Shown: positions 1 through 9,533 of the stretch, one piece after another | How the letters are laid out: each line of letters starts with the position of its first letter | Position numbering within the stretch: position 1 is the first letter of the stretch | Assembly (NCBI RefSeq): GCF_002873135.1 | Contig: NZ_MCVI01000094.1 | Location: 1-50,007 of the forward strand | Reading direction: 5' to 3' | From: Shewanella sp. 10N.286.48.A6 | GTDB taxonomy: Bacteria > Pseudomonadota > Gammaproteobacteria > Enterobacterales > Shewanellaceae | Length of the DNA stretch: 50,007 bases | Translations under genes and position numbers: made by a program | The notes under the pieces: model-generated | What the model saw: only the letters and a program-made list of their open reading frames with translations | Told to the model about the DNA's origin: nothing | Database searches by the model: none

Positions 1-26
1 TTTTTATCCTCAAATTTAAAGCATAA

Positions 27-62
27 AAAAACCGCTGTAAGCATTAGCTTGCAGCGGTTTTT
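27..62 (-). terminator. Rho-independent terminator of the EF-G gene
   Basis: Two 16-base arms (27-42 and 47-62) pair fully with one G:U around the loop ATTA. On the minus strand the hairpin runs into a U-tract (the A run at 25-31), 20 bases after the EF-G stop codon. The T run on the other side means it may also work in the plus direction. Confidence 0.85.
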
Positions 63-83
63 ATTAAAGCTTAAACGCTAGAA

Positions 84-2174
84 TTACTTCTTAGCAGCAG
101 CTTCACGTTCTTTAACGTCAGCAATTACTTTTTCAGCAACACTGTTAGGACATGGGTTGTAGTGAGCGAATTCCATAGAGAATTGGCCACGACCTGATGT
201 CATAGTACGTAGTGAACCGATGTAACCGAACATTTCTGATAACGGTACGTCAGCTTTAATACGAACGCCAGTAACACCAGCCATTTGGTCTTTAATCATG
301 CCACGACGACGGTTAAGGTCACCAATAACATCACCAACGTTGTCATCTGGGCTGAATACGTCAACGTTCATGATAGGCTCAAGAAGTTGTGCGCCAGCTT
401 TAGGCATAGATTGACGGAATGCGCCTTTAGCAGCGATTTCGAACGCGATAGCTGACGAATCAACTGCGTGGAAAGCACCATCTGTAAGTTCTAGTTCAAC
501 GTCTAACACAGGGAAACCAGCAACAGTACCGGTATTCATCATGCTAGCAAAGCCCTTCTCAACTGCAGGCCAGAATTCCTTAGGAACGTTACCACCAACA
601 ACTGAAGACTTGAAAGTAAAGCCAGTATTTTGCTCGCCAGGACGGATAACATAGTCAATTTTACCAAACTGACCAGAACCACCAGACTGTTTCTTATGCG
701 TGTAGCTATCTTCTGTAACCTTAGTGATAGTTTCACGGTAAGCAACTTGAGGTTCACCAACGATTAAGTCAACACCGTAAGTACGCTTAAGGATGTCTAC
801 TTTAATGTCTAAGTGAAGCTCACCCATACCTTTAAGGATGGTTTCGCCTGAGTCTTCGTCAGTTTCTACGCGGAAAGATGGATCTTCTGCAATCATTTTA
901 CCGATAGCGATACCCATTTTCTCACTGCCGCCTTTATCTTTTGGCGCTACAGCGATAGAGATTACTGGCTCTGGGAATACCATTGCTTCAAGAGTACAAG
1001 GATGTTTAACATCACATAAAGTGTGACCAGTTTGAACATTCTTCATACCAACGATAGCGATAATGTCACCAGCTTGCGCTGAATCTAATTCGTTACGCTC
1101 ATCAGCTTGCATTTCAACCATACGACCAACACGCTCAGTTTTACCTGTAAACGAGTTAAGGATGGTGTCACCTTTGTTGATCTTACCAGAGTAGATACGT
1201 ACGAAGGTTAGTGCACCAAAACGGTCATCCATGATTTTGAATGCTAACGCTTTGAATGGCTCGTCAACTGAAACTAAAGCGTGTTCGCCAGTTTCGTTAC
1301 CTTCTTCATCAGTAAGAGGTTGTGGGTCAACTTCAACTGGGTTAGGTAGGTAGTCAACAACAGCATCAAGAAGAAGCTGCATACCTTTGTTCTTGAACGC
1401 AGAACCACAGTATGTAGGGAAGAATGACATATCACGGGTACCCTGACGGATACAACGCTTGATTTCTTCCATAGATGGCTCTTCGCCTTCCATGTAAGCT
1501 TCCATTAGGTCATCGTCTTGCTCTACAGCAGTTTCGATTAGCATTTCACGGTATTCTTCTACCATGTCTACCATGTCAGCTGGAACGTCTTCGATTTTGT
1601 AGTTCTCAGCTTCGCCAGTTTCGTCCCATACCCAAGCTTTACGAGTTAGTAGGTCAACAACACCACTAAACTCATCTTCGATACCAATAGGAAGAACCAT
1701 AACTAGTGGGTTAGCAGCTAGAACATCTTTAGTTTGCTTAACAACACGTAAGAAATCAGCACCCATACGGTCTAATTTGTTTACGAAGATGATACGAGCA
1801 ACTTCTGATTCGTTAGCATAACGCCAGTTAGTTTCTGACTGAGGCTCAACACCACCAGATCCACAGAATACACCAACACCGCCATCAAGCACTTTTAGTG
1901 AACGATAAACTTCAACAGTGAAGTCAACGTGACCAGGAGTGTCAATAACGTTAAAACGGTGGTCATTCCAGAAACAGCTTACTGCTGCTGACTGAATAGT
2001 AATACCGCGCTCAGCTTCCTGTTCCATGAAGTCAGTAGTAGATTCACCATCATGAACTTCACCGATCTTATGGATCTTACCGGTTAGCTTTAGGATACGC
2101 TCGGTGGTCGTGGTTTTACCCGCGTCAACGTGAGCGAAGATACCAATGTTTCTGTATTTGGATAATTCGGTCAT
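84..2174 (-). CDS. fusA2: Elongation factor G, second paralogue (EF-G2 type)
   Basis: A full-length EF-G of 696 residues. It is a cytoplasmic translational GTPase expected to drive ribosomal translocation and/or recycling. The G1 loop AHVDAGKTT lies at about residues 14-22, DTPGHVDF is the G3 motif, [10 protein letters not shown] is G4, and the domain IV signature [15 protein letters not shown] is near the C-terminus. It stands alone, with no rpsL, rpsG or tuf beside it, so it is not the str-operon fusA. The motif [10 protein letters not shown], where canonical EF-G usually has AVAGVQPQSE, also points to the second paralogue carried by Vibrio and Shewanella (called fusA-2 or fusB). The ATG at 2174 fits the conserved N-terminus, but its ribosome-binding site is weak. 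Whether it translocates, recycles, or serves under stress cannot be read from the sequence. Confidence 0.93.
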   Translation of the reverse strand: MTELSKYRNIGIFAHVDAGKTTTTERILKLTGKIHKIGEVHDGESTTDFMEQEAERGITIQSAAVSCFWNDHRFNVIDTPGHVDFTVEVYRSLKVLDGGVGVFCGSGGVEPQSETNWRYANESEVARIIFVNKLDRMGADFLRVVKQTKDVLAANPLVMVLPIGIEDEFSGVVDLLTRKAWVWDETGEAENYKIEDVPADMVDMVEEYREMLIETAVEQDDDLMEAYMEGEEPSMEEIKRCIRQGTRDMSFFPTYCGSAFKNKGMQLLLDAVVDYLPNPVEVDPQPLTDEEGNETGEHALVSVDEPFKALAFKIMDDRFGALTFVRIYSGKINKGDTILNSFTGKTERVGRMVEMQADERNELDSAQAGDIIAIVGMKNVQTGHTLCDVKHPCTLEAMVFPEPVISIAVAPKDKGGSEKMGIAIGKMIAEDPSFRVETDEDSGETILKGMGELHLDIKVDILKRTYGVDLIVGEPQVAYRETITKVTEDSYTHKKQSGGSGQFGKIDYVIRPGEQNTGFTFKSSVVGGNVPKEFWPAVEKGFASMMNTGTVAGFPVLDVELELTDGAFHAVDSSAIAFEIAAKGAFRQSMPKAGAQLLEPIMNVDVFSPDDNVGDVIGDLNRRRGMIKDQMAGVTGVRIKADVPLSEMFGYIGSLRTMTSGRGQFSMEFAHYNPCPNSVAEKVIADVKEREAAAKK

Positions 2175-2258
2175 GATTCAACTTTAATGATTAGTTAAGA
2201 GGTAGACGGAGCGTGTAAAAACTTAGACACACCGCACATCAGGTTATTTAAGGCGCAT

Positions 2259-2287
2259 ATTGTAAGTTGGAACCTGCAATAGCGCAA
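2259..2287 (-). promoter_or_regulatory. Candidate sigma70 promoter for the EF-G gene
   Basis: On the minus strand TTGCGC (2282-2287) and TACAAT (2259-2264) are separated by 17 bases, and lie about 85-113 bases upstream of the start codon. This is a pattern match only. Confidence 0.4.
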
Positions 2288-2538
2288 ATAGGACTTGCAA
2301 TTTTTATCGCATTTTACGTAAATAAATTCGATAAAAATACACATTTCTTATATAAAACAGAGAAATAAAACTTATCGTTTATTTTTCGAACAATAGTGTT
2401 TTTTTACTTCTAAGCTGTTTAAATTGACCTTAGGTTACTACAACAAGGTTAATATTGACTTAATAGCCTTCATTTAGGTGAATTTAAGTTGTTCTTCGTC
2501 GACTGATGCAAAAGTATTTAATTCGCTGTCGGACATAA

Positions 2539-2569
2539 AAAAATCCCTAAAAAAGCTTTAGGGATTTTT
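2539..2569 (-). terminator. Rho-independent terminator of the carboxylase gene
   Basis: Arms AAAAATCCCTAAA (2539-2551) and TTTAGGGATTTTT (2557-2569) pair perfectly around a five-base loop, followed on the minus strand by a U-tract. It lies 28 bases after the stop codon. Confidence 0.85.
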
Positions 2570-2596
2570 GTGTCATCAAGCAATCAAGCGTTAAGC

Positions 2597-5500
2597 TTAT
2601 TCGCCATCAAGGGGCAAAATCACAAACAGTAAGTCACCTTGAGAAACTTGCTGACCATTACCGTTTAGAATGCGCTCAATGCGATACTTTTTATCTTCAG
2701 GGTACAGCACTGCATTTTGACGGTTAAAGCCGGCTAAGCTTACTTGAGAGAACATCTTCATCGCTTCAGTTAGCGCTAATGTTTGCTCTACTGTGACTAT
2801 GTCACCTTCTTTAACAAAGTCAGGCTCACCCGGTGCTGGTGAGGTATAGAAAATACCAGCGCCTTGGGCTAACACTTTAAGCTCGTTACTTTCAGCAACC
2901 CGTAAAGACTCGGTATCTAAACCAACAGTTTCGGCCGCCGCTTCCATTTCAGCAATCAAGGCAGGTACATCTAACTCAGCCATCAAGCGTGGTAGATAGT
3001 TAGTATCGTAAACACCTTGATTGAAGGTCGCATCCTTAAGGATAAGCTTCAATAATGGAATGTTAGTGGCAATACCTTTGATGTAAGCTTCATCTAAGTA
3101 AGCAGACATCTTAGTGATCACATCTTCACGAGACTCACCGCGAATAATAATTTGCGCGATTAAGCTGTCGTAATATGGCGATACTTCTTTACCCGTTTCA
3201 GCAATTGAGATGATTTCAACATCGTCTCTTTCAGGCATGAAGCACTCACTGATCTTGCCAGGGTTTGGCAACAACTGCAGTACACCATCACTATCAAGGG
3301 CTGCTTTTTCAGCAGTAATACGCACTTCCATGGCGTAACCTTGTTCAACTGGCTCTAAATCTTCAATTGAGCGACCCGCAGCAATATCAAACTGGGCACT
3401 AACAATATCGATTCCTGAGGTTGCTTCAGTCACTGGATGCTCAACTTGCAGACGGGTATTCATTTCCATGAAGTACACTTCGTTAGCATCAAGGTTGTAG
3501 ATAAACTCAACCGTACCCGCACCCATGTAATCAGTGGCGTCACCTAATGCACGAGTGTATTCAAGTACCCGTTGCTTAAGCTCTTCAGGCAACATGGTTG
3601 AACCCGATTCTTCAATCACTTTTTGGTTATTACGTTGCACTGAACAGTCACGAATACCCAACACTTTGGTGTTACCAAACTTATCACGCAGTAACTGCAC
3701 TTCGATATGACGCAATGAGGTGACGTATTTCTCAAGGTAAAGGTCACCGTTACCAAATGCTGCAGCCGCTTCAGTTGAAGTCTTTTGGAACAAACCAATC
3801 ATGTCCTCAGCTTTAGTTACCACTTGGATGCCTTTACCACCACCACCTTGTACCGCTTTAAGCAATACAGGGTAACCAATTTCAAGCGCTACGTTTACCG
3901 CTTGCTCGGCGTTGGTCAAAATACCGTGGCTACCCGGCACAACAGGCACGTTTTGGCCTTGTGAGGTTTTAATCGCGTTTGATTTGTTACCCATAGTCGT
4001 CATCGAATGCACGCTTGGGCCAACAAAGTTTACGCCATTGTTAACACATAAAGCAGCAAATTGCGGGCTTTCTGACAAGAAGCCAATACCAGGGTGAAGC
4101 GCATCAACGTTTTCGTAATCTGCCACTTTCAGGACAGAGTAGGCATTTAAGTAACTCTCATCAGAGGTGTTACCACCAATACAAACCAGCTTATCGTTCA
4201 CTTTAAGCATGTCTGCAGGCACTGAGGTCATATCAGGATCTGATGCCACCAAAACAACATTAATTTTGTTGTCATGGGCTTTACGGATCAACTTAACCGC
4301 AGTACAACCACGTGCATGGATAAGCACTTTATCAATCGGCTTCATTAACGCACGAGGATCGTCTTGAACAATCTTCTCTTCAATGGCTTTAACTTCAGGC
4401 ACTAAGGTTGATACCGCTTTAGCAATGATCTCTTGGGCATGCAATGTTGGCAGTGGCATTAACGGATCAATACTTGATAATTGGCTATCAAGAGTATCGG
4501 TGAATGGGTTATGCACTAAGCCCGTCATCGCACCCGGTACTTTAGATAAGTAGTTAGATAGCGTTGCTGTTGATGGCAAGTATGCAGGCACCACCATTTG
4601 ACCAGCAAATGGCATATTAGTGCCTGATAGGTAATAAGTTTGCACTAACGGATGGGTCACAAAACTTGCCTGTGCGCCACCGGTACAATCACCAAAACCA
4701 AACATCAATACCGGTAATTCATTATCACGTACAAAACGGGTGATACGGTCATTAACCACAGCCATTGAGAATAGTGCCGCTGCACCTTCTTTGGTTTGCA
4801 TACCACCAGAACTGATAAAACAAACCACTGGCAATTTACGCTTAGCACATTCAATTAATAGCGCGCTGAACTTCTCAGCACTGGCCATATCAAACGCACC
4901 AGCCTGGAAGGCAATGTTTGATACCGCAACACCGACACGCAGTGTTTGACCGTTATTATCAAAGTCAGCTAAACCGGTAATTAAACCACATGGGCGAATG
5001 CCTTTGTCTAATGCATCTTCAATAGATAAACGGAAACCTGGGAAGTTGAGCAAGTTGGCAGACATCTTATCGCCATTAAGCTCTTCAAATTCGGTGAAGA
5101 ACTTACCAATAATATTTTCCCAACCCATTTTCCCTTGGCGCTTTTCATCACGAAGGACTTTTTGGATCAGTAGATCTTGGTAGCCCATGGTGAGGCGGTT
5201 CCAGAAATCTTTACGACGACCAATACGCACAGGGTTGATAGCACCTGTGTACTTAGATTGATCTTCTTCACTGTCGAAATACTCTGGCAATAAACGCTCA
5301 AAGAAGTAGGTTAAGATAACAAATAAACTGTCGTTTAATTGCGGGAAACCGACACTCTTCCATTGCTCTACACGGGTTAACAGTTCTGCACGGTTAGATT
5401 GCGCCATGAAGAATTTAAGCCATTTATAGAACTTGCTCTTATCGTTGGCTTCATCATTATTTGATAACGCAGTATCGATGGCGTTATGCAATAACTTATC

Positions 5501-7153
5501 AACTGATTCACGTGACAAGCTCTTAGACATCATCGCTTCTTTGGAAATCGACGCTAAGTTAACCACCACATTGTCATATAGTGCATTAAAGATTAATACG
5601 TTATGACATTGCCAAATGAAGTCTTCACGCAACTCATCATTGACCACAATATCAAGTACAGTCAGTTGATTCAGCTCAGGCCAAGGCGCTTGAGTAGTAG
5701 ATGATGGCAATGATTCAAGGTGCTTAATTAAGCCTTTGAAGTTGTTAGCTGAGTTACCTTTCCAGCGATGATACAAAGACCAGCCGATGTTAAAGAGCAA
5801 TGCCTTACGGGCTTTCTTATAGTTCTCTTTCGGCTCACCTAAGATGAAACGAGTGATCACGTTACGTTCAGCTGAAATCTCGCTACGTTTGGCATCAAAA
5901 GTGCCCCAAAGCTTATTCAACTCTTCGTCGTAAACTAATTTATCAGGCGTCGCTAACCAAGATTGAAATACACTGTCTTGCTCTTGCTGAATACGCGCCA
6001 GTAAATCACCTTCAGGTACACTCACTTTCGACAAACGGCCATACTGTTCAACCGAAATTGAATGAATACGACTGCGCACAGTGAGATAACGCAAATAACG
6101 ATAGGCACTACCAAACACATTGTGGTGCATGGTTGGACTGTTCGCCACAGCTAAGCCTTGGTTATTTTCTAAGGCTGAAAGGTTTTTAGAGGGGTCTAAA
6201 TAGCGCGCTAAACTACGATCATAATGCTCTCGTAAATCGTCAGATTCACGTACAAAAGTGATGGCTGCATTTTCTACCGCTTCAATACCACTGATAATCG
6301 CGCGGCGCAGGTTATGCTGACGCTCGTCTTTATCATAAGGAGAAAAATCAACTATACCGTCAATACAACCAGCAGAAAGCAACTCTTCTGGTGATACCCC
6401 CACAGACTTAGCACATTCTTGCCATGACAAGTTGTACTTGCGGGCAATGCTTTGTAAGCCTTGCGGTTGAATAGTGTTAAAAATACCGTCACGTAATGAC
6501 AATAAGATGTTTGCCGCCGCTAATGGAATCGCGCCACCAGAGTAACCTGCGCCGATCACGATACCGACAGTTGGGACGTCAACATTGGCACTTTCTGCAA
6601 TGGCTTTTGAAATGGTATGGGCTTGGTTTTGGCTGTTAGCCACTTCCCCCGCATCGGCGCCAGGAGTATCAATTAAGTAAACGATTGGCATTGATAACTC
6701 AGCAAAGTGACGGATCGCTTTACATGCAGCTAAATGATGCTCAGGCATCCACGCACCGTTTGCCGAGGTTCTTTCTTGGGCGATAAAACCAATGCGGCGA
6801 GTACGTGAACCGAAATTTAATTCAATTTCAGCACTGTAAAAAGAACCTAAGTGAAACTCAGTGATCAACTTACCTTTTAGATCAGCGATAACACGTTTTG
6901 CACTTGGGCGGTTTTTATCTAAAGTCGGTTGAATAACTTTAGCCACATAACTATCGACATCTAAGGTCGACAGTTCTTTTAAATTTGCTTGGAGCGCATC
7001 TTCAGATAACAATCCTTTGATTTCTTCAGCTAAAGTTTGCTTACTGTGAGCTGGAAATAATGAAAAATCTTTAGCTAAATGCTCCGCTTTAAGAAAGAGC
7101 GGGTCAGCCGATTGTGCCGATGTCTTGTGTACGGGCTGCTTTTTGCTAGTCAT
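2597..7153 (-). CDS. Four-domain acyl-CoA carboxylase (CT-alpha / CT-beta / BC / BCCP fusion)
   Basis: One 1518-residue chain carries every component of an acetyl-CoA-type carboxylase, which makes malonyl-CoA from acetyl-CoA, bicarbonate and ATP. Residues about 85-290 resemble AccA (IDTPGAD, GAGYSGGA). About 300-690 is a central region I cannot assign. About 720-890 resembles AccD (CGLITGLADF, SSGGMQTKEG). About 940-1395 is biotin carboxylase, with the ATP-grasp loop QGGGGKG at 1102-1108 and EMNTRLQVEHPVTE near 1230. About 1440-1515 is the biotin carrier with EAMKM, biotinyl Lys 1466. This order is unlike eukaryotic ACC (BC-BCCP-CT) and unlike the separate accA, accBC and accD genes of E. coli. 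GAGG lies 8 bases before the ATG. The divergent LysR gene is a likely regulator. Acetyl-CoA is the probable substrate, but another acyl-CoA is possible. Confidence 0.88.
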   Translation of the reverse strand: MTSKKQPVHKTSAQSADPLFLKAEHLAKDFSLFPAHSKQTLAEEIKGLLSEDALQANLKELSTLDVDSYVAKVIQPTLDKNRPSAKRVIADLKGKLITEFHLGSFYSAEIELNFGSRTRRIGFIAQERTSANGAWMPEHHLAACKAIRHFAELSMPIVYLIDTPGADAGEVANSQNQAHTISKAIAESANVDVPTVGIVIGAGYSGGAIPLAAANILLSLRDGIFNTIQPQGLQSIARKYNLSWQECAKSVGVSPEELLSAGCIDGIVDFSPYDKDERQHNLRRAIISGIEAVENAAITFVRESDDLREHYDRSLARYLDPSKNLSALENNQGLAVANSPTMHHNVFGSAYRYLRYLTVRSRIHSISVEQYGRLSKVSVPEGDLLARIQQEQDSVFQSWLATPDKLVYDEELNKLWGTFDAKRSEISAERNVITRFILGEPKENYKKARKALLFNIGWSLYHRWKGNSANNFKGLIKHLESLPSSTTQAPWPELNQLTVLDIVVNDELREDFIWQCHNVLIFNALYDNVVVNLASISKEAMMSKSLSRESVDKLLHNAIDTALSNNDEANDKSKFYKWLKFFMAQSNRAELLTRVEQWKSVGFPQLNDSLFVILTYFFERLLPEYFDSEEDQSKYTGAINPVRIGRRKDFWNRLTMGYQDLLIQKVLRDEKRQGKMGWENIIGKFFTEFEELNGDKMSANLLNFPGFRLSIEDALDKGIRPCGLITGLADFDNNGQTLRVGVAVSNIAFQAGAFDMASAEKFSALLIECAKRKLPVVCFISSGGMQTKEGAAALFSMAVVNDRITRFVRDNELPVLMFGFGDCTGGAQASFVTHPLVQTYYLSGTNMPFAGQMVVPAYLPSTATLSNYLSKVPGAMTGLVHNPFTDTLDSQLSSIDPLMPLPTLHAQEIIAKAVSTLVPEVKAIEEKIVQDDPRALMKPIDKVLIHARGCTAVKLIRKAHDNKINVVLVASDPDMTSVPADMLKVNDKLVCIGGNTSDESYLNAYSVLKVADYENVDALHPGIGFLSESPQFAALCVNNGVNFVGPSVHSMTTMGNKSNAIKTSQGQNVPVVPGSHGILTNAEQAVNVALEIGYPVLLKAVQGGGGKGIQVVTKAEDMIGLFQKTSTEAAAAFGNGDLYLEKYVTSLRHIEVQLLRDKFGNTKVLGIRDCSVQRNNQKVIEESGSTMLPEELKQRVLEYTRALGDATDYMGAGTVEFIYNLDANEVYFMEMNTRLQVEHPVTEATSGIDIVSAQFDIAAGRSIEDLEPVEQGYAMEVRITAEKAALDSDGVLQLLPNPGKISECFMPERDDVEIISIAETGKEVSPYYDSLIAQIIIRGESREDVITKMSAYLDEAYIKGIATNIPLLKLILKDATFNQGVYDTNYLPRLMAELDVPALIAEMEAAAETVGLDTESLRVAESNELKVLAQGAGIFYTSPAPGEPDFVKEGDIVTVEQTLALTEAMKMFSQVSLAGFNRQNAVLYPEDKKYRIERILNGNGQQVSQGDLLFVILPLDGE

Positions 7154-7205
7154 CCTTAGATCCTCTGCTTATATAGCCTCTAAAATTTTTAGTCGGTAAA
7201 TATAA

Positions 7206-7254
7206 CTTTGTTCCCTGTACAATTACCATTAAACTATTGGGGACGCTTTGTTCC
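7206..7254. promoter_or_regulatory. Direct repeats in the carboxylase/LysR divergent region
   Basis: CTTTGTTCC occurs at 7206-7214 and again at 7246-7254. The spacing is exactly 40 bases, close to four helical turns, inside the 124-base gap between divergent genes. It could be an operator for the LysR protein, although LysR sites are usually T-N11-A dyads. Confidence 0.35.
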
Positions 7255-7277
7255 ATTTTTGAGACAGTGAGGCTAAG

Positions 7278-8189
7278 GTGCCTGATTTAAACGGTATGAT
7301 GCTGTTTGCAGCAGTAGTTAGAGCAAAAGGTTTCTCCCAAGCGGCCAGAGATATTGGCCAGCCAAAATCAACCATAAGTCGTAAAGTCGCTCAGCTAGAA
7401 GAGCAACTTGGTGTACGCTTGCTGCAACGTGATACCCGTAATTTAAGTCTGACTCAAATTGGTGCTTTGTTCTATCAACATTGTGATTCTATCCGCCAAG
7501 AAATTGAAGCCGCCAAAGCCATTATCGAAAATACCCATAGCGATATCTCCGGTTCATTGCGGATTGCCATTCCGGTGTCATTCTCTCAAGACGTCATTGC
7601 CACCCTTTGCAGTAGCTTCATGCGCCTTTATCCCAACATCGAGCTCGACGTTCAATTCACCGACAGTAATGTTGGCTTAGTCGGCGAAGGTTATGATATT
7701 GCCATAAAATATGGCCCATTAGAATCTTCTGACTTAGTGGCGCGGTTATTGTTTGAACGCCAACCTATATTAGTTGCAAGCCCTGGATATCTCAAAAAAT
7801 CAGGCACACCAGCAACCCCTCAAGAGCTGGCCCAGCACAGTGGCATATTATTAGGCACCAGCATGTCGGCGCCTATTTGGCCGGTAGGTAAAGGCAATCG
7901 CAAAACCATGGCCACCTTTAAACGCAAGGTCAGGGTCAATAGTGCCAGTATGGTCAAACGCCTCGCTCAAGATGATTTTGGTATCGCCATGCTATCCAAT
8001 AATAGCTGTAAGCAAGAACTGGCAGCAGGCAGTTTAGTGCCATTACTGCAAGAGTGGCCTATGGAACCCTTCAAAGTGTACGGGGTGTATTCAAGTAGAC
8101 GGCAATTAGCCAGTAATATTAGCGCCTTTTTAGATTTTTTCGCGAAACGATATGGTAGCCAAGAGTCATTACAATCAATAATGAATTAG
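7278..8189 (+). CDS. LysR-family transcriptional regulator
   Basis: 303 residues, the usual LysR length. The N-terminal winged helix-turn-helix covers about residues 1-60 (SQAARDIGQPKSTISRKVAQLE), and the rest is the periplasmic-binding-protein-like effector domain. It starts with GTG at 7278, with GAGG about 6 bases upstream; the ATG five codons in has no better site. It is transcribed away from the carboxylase fusion across a 124-base gap. That is the classic arrangement of a LysR gene and its target, so control of the carboxylase (and of itself) is inferred. The sequence belongs to the CrgA/AaeR-like subgroup by general appearance; the effector is unknown. Confidence 0.9.
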   Translation: MPDLNGMMLFAAVVRAKGFSQAARDIGQPKSTISRKVAQLEEQLGVRLLQRDTRNLSLTQIGALFYQHCDSIRQEIEAAKAIIENTHSDISGSLRIAIPVSFSQDVIATLCSSFMRLYPNIELDVQFTDSNVGLVGEGYDIAIKYGPLESSDLVARLLFERQPILVASPGYLKKSGTPATPQELAQHSGILLGTSMSAPIWPVGKGNRKTMATFKRKVRVNSASMVKRLAQDDFGIAMLSNNSCKQELAAGSLVPLLQEWPMEPFKVYGVYSSRRQLASNISAFLDFFAKRYGSQESLQSIMN

Positions 8190-8245
8190 TGCTAAAGCCG
8201 TGTTAAATTAAACTCATAAAAATAAAACATCCTAAAGGAATAGTC

Positions 8246-9439
8246 ATGTTCAAGCCCTTGTTTGCCCCCTTATTTAACCGTACTGCTTTGGCAGCTTTTA
8301 CTGCCTTATTGCTAACTTCAGCCCCTACTGTTGCCCAAGGCTTCAGCATACAACGAGACGTTGAAGAGTTACGTTTACCCACAGCGCTGAGCTCAATGCC
8401 TGCCGTGGTTAATCAATATGAACACTTTAATAGCAGCTTAGGTAACAAGCTGGTTAACTCAACTGATGAGCTAGTCATTACCCAAATGGTCGCAGCCCAA
8501 GGCACCCAACTATGGCAGCAAGCGGTAGCCGATGTTCAGTCAGGCAAACACGATGATCGCGGCCTATATTGGAGTCGCCTTGCTATGCGAGAGACCTTAA
8601 AAACCGCCCATGCGGGTTATAATATTGTCCCTTGGCAGCGTGACATCTTGATTAAAGCGTTTGAGAAGTCTTCAAGAGGCTTAAGCGACATTCAGTTTTT
8701 ACCCGAAAGCCAAATTAAAATTCTCGTCACAGGTTTTGACCCATTCTTTTTAGATAAGCATATTGATCAAAGTAACCCATCAGGATTAACAGCCTTGGCT
8801 TTAGATGGCGTCACTTTTAATGTTAATGGCAAACAAGCTCAAATCGAAACGGTGATGATCCCGGTGCGTTTTGCCGACTTTGATAACGGCATGATCGAAT
8901 CACTATTAACGCCTATGTATCGTGATAATAGTGTTGATATGATTTTTACTGTCAGTATGGGGCGTGATAATTTTGATTTAGAGCGCTTCCCCGCAAGAGG
9001 TCGCAGCGCAGCAGCACCTGACAATTTGAACGTTTATACTGGTGCAAATAAAACCACCCCAATGGCTCCACTTTTTAATGGCGGTAACTTAAACGGTCCC
9101 GAGTTTGTGGAGTTTTCACTGCCTGTCTCTGCCATGAAGCAAGCCCAAGGTGACTGGAGCATCAATGACAATCATCAAGTGACCAGCATTAGCAGAGGTC
9201 AATTTGATGCTAAGTCAATTTACGAACTGGCTAACGAGCAATCGGTAGAAGGCTCTGGCGGCGGTTATTTATCTAATGAGATTTCATATCGCAGCATTTT
9301 ATTAAAGCAACAATTTAACCGTACTTTACCGGTTGGCCATATTCATACTCCCAGAGTCGCAGGTTTTGATGCAGAAATGGAATGGAAAATGGTGCAGCAA
9401 ATCCGCGAAATGGTAAAACTTGCTGCGGGTTCGCTTTAG
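8246..9439 (+). CDS. Exported pyroglutamyl-peptidase (C15)-like protein, catalytic Cys replaced by Ser
   Basis: 397 residues with a Sec signal peptide (hydrophobic stretch about 12-30, likely cut near TVAQG). An extra region of about 125 residues precedes a peptidase C15-like domain. That domain has the family's start motif ILVTGFDPF (159-167) followed by NPS, the Glu-bearing LERFPARGRS (Glu 246), a substrate-binding GPEFVEFSLP, and the His motif HIHTP (His 367). Where C15 enzymes carry the nucleophile in AGTYxCN, this protein reads GGGYLSN, putting Ser 343 in place of Cys. Pyroglutamyl peptidases are normally cytoplasmic proteins of about 215 residues, so both export and the N-terminal extension are unusual. 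It may be a serine variant, a binding protein or inactive. AAGGAA lies 7 bases before the ATG. Confidence 0.72.
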   Translation: MFKPLFAPLFNRTALAAFTALLLTSAPTVAQGFSIQRDVEELRLPTALSSMPAVVNQYEHFNSSLGNKLVNSTDELVITQMVAAQGTQLWQQAVADVQSGKHDDRGLYWSRLAMRETLKTAHAGYNIVPWQRDILIKAFEKSSRGLSDIQFLPESQIKILVTGFDPFFLDKHIDQSNPSGLTALALDGVTFNVNGKQAQIETVMIPVRFADFDNGMIESLLTPMYRDNSVDMIFTVSMGRDNFDLERFPARGRSAAAPDNLNVYTGANKTTPMAPLFNGGNLNGPEFVEFSLPVSAMKQAQGDWSINDNHQVTSISRGQFDAKSIYELANEQSVEGSGGGYLSNEISYRSILLKQQFNRTLPVGHIHTPRVAGFDAEMEWKMVQQIREMVKLAAGSL

Positions 9440-9533
9440 CAATAGTTTTATGCCCTGCTGATAATGCTATTATAGCCTTATCAGCAGGCGATTTCGCCTA
9501 CAGCAACTTACAACTCTTTACGATTAGCTTATT

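Larger units (their letters stand above)
2175..2596. other. Intergenic region between the EF-G and carboxylase genes
   Basis: AT-rich, 422 bases. It holds the candidate EF-G promoter and the terminator of the carboxylase gene. I see no small ORF with a ribosome-binding site and no RNA gene in the rest. Confidence 0.6.
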
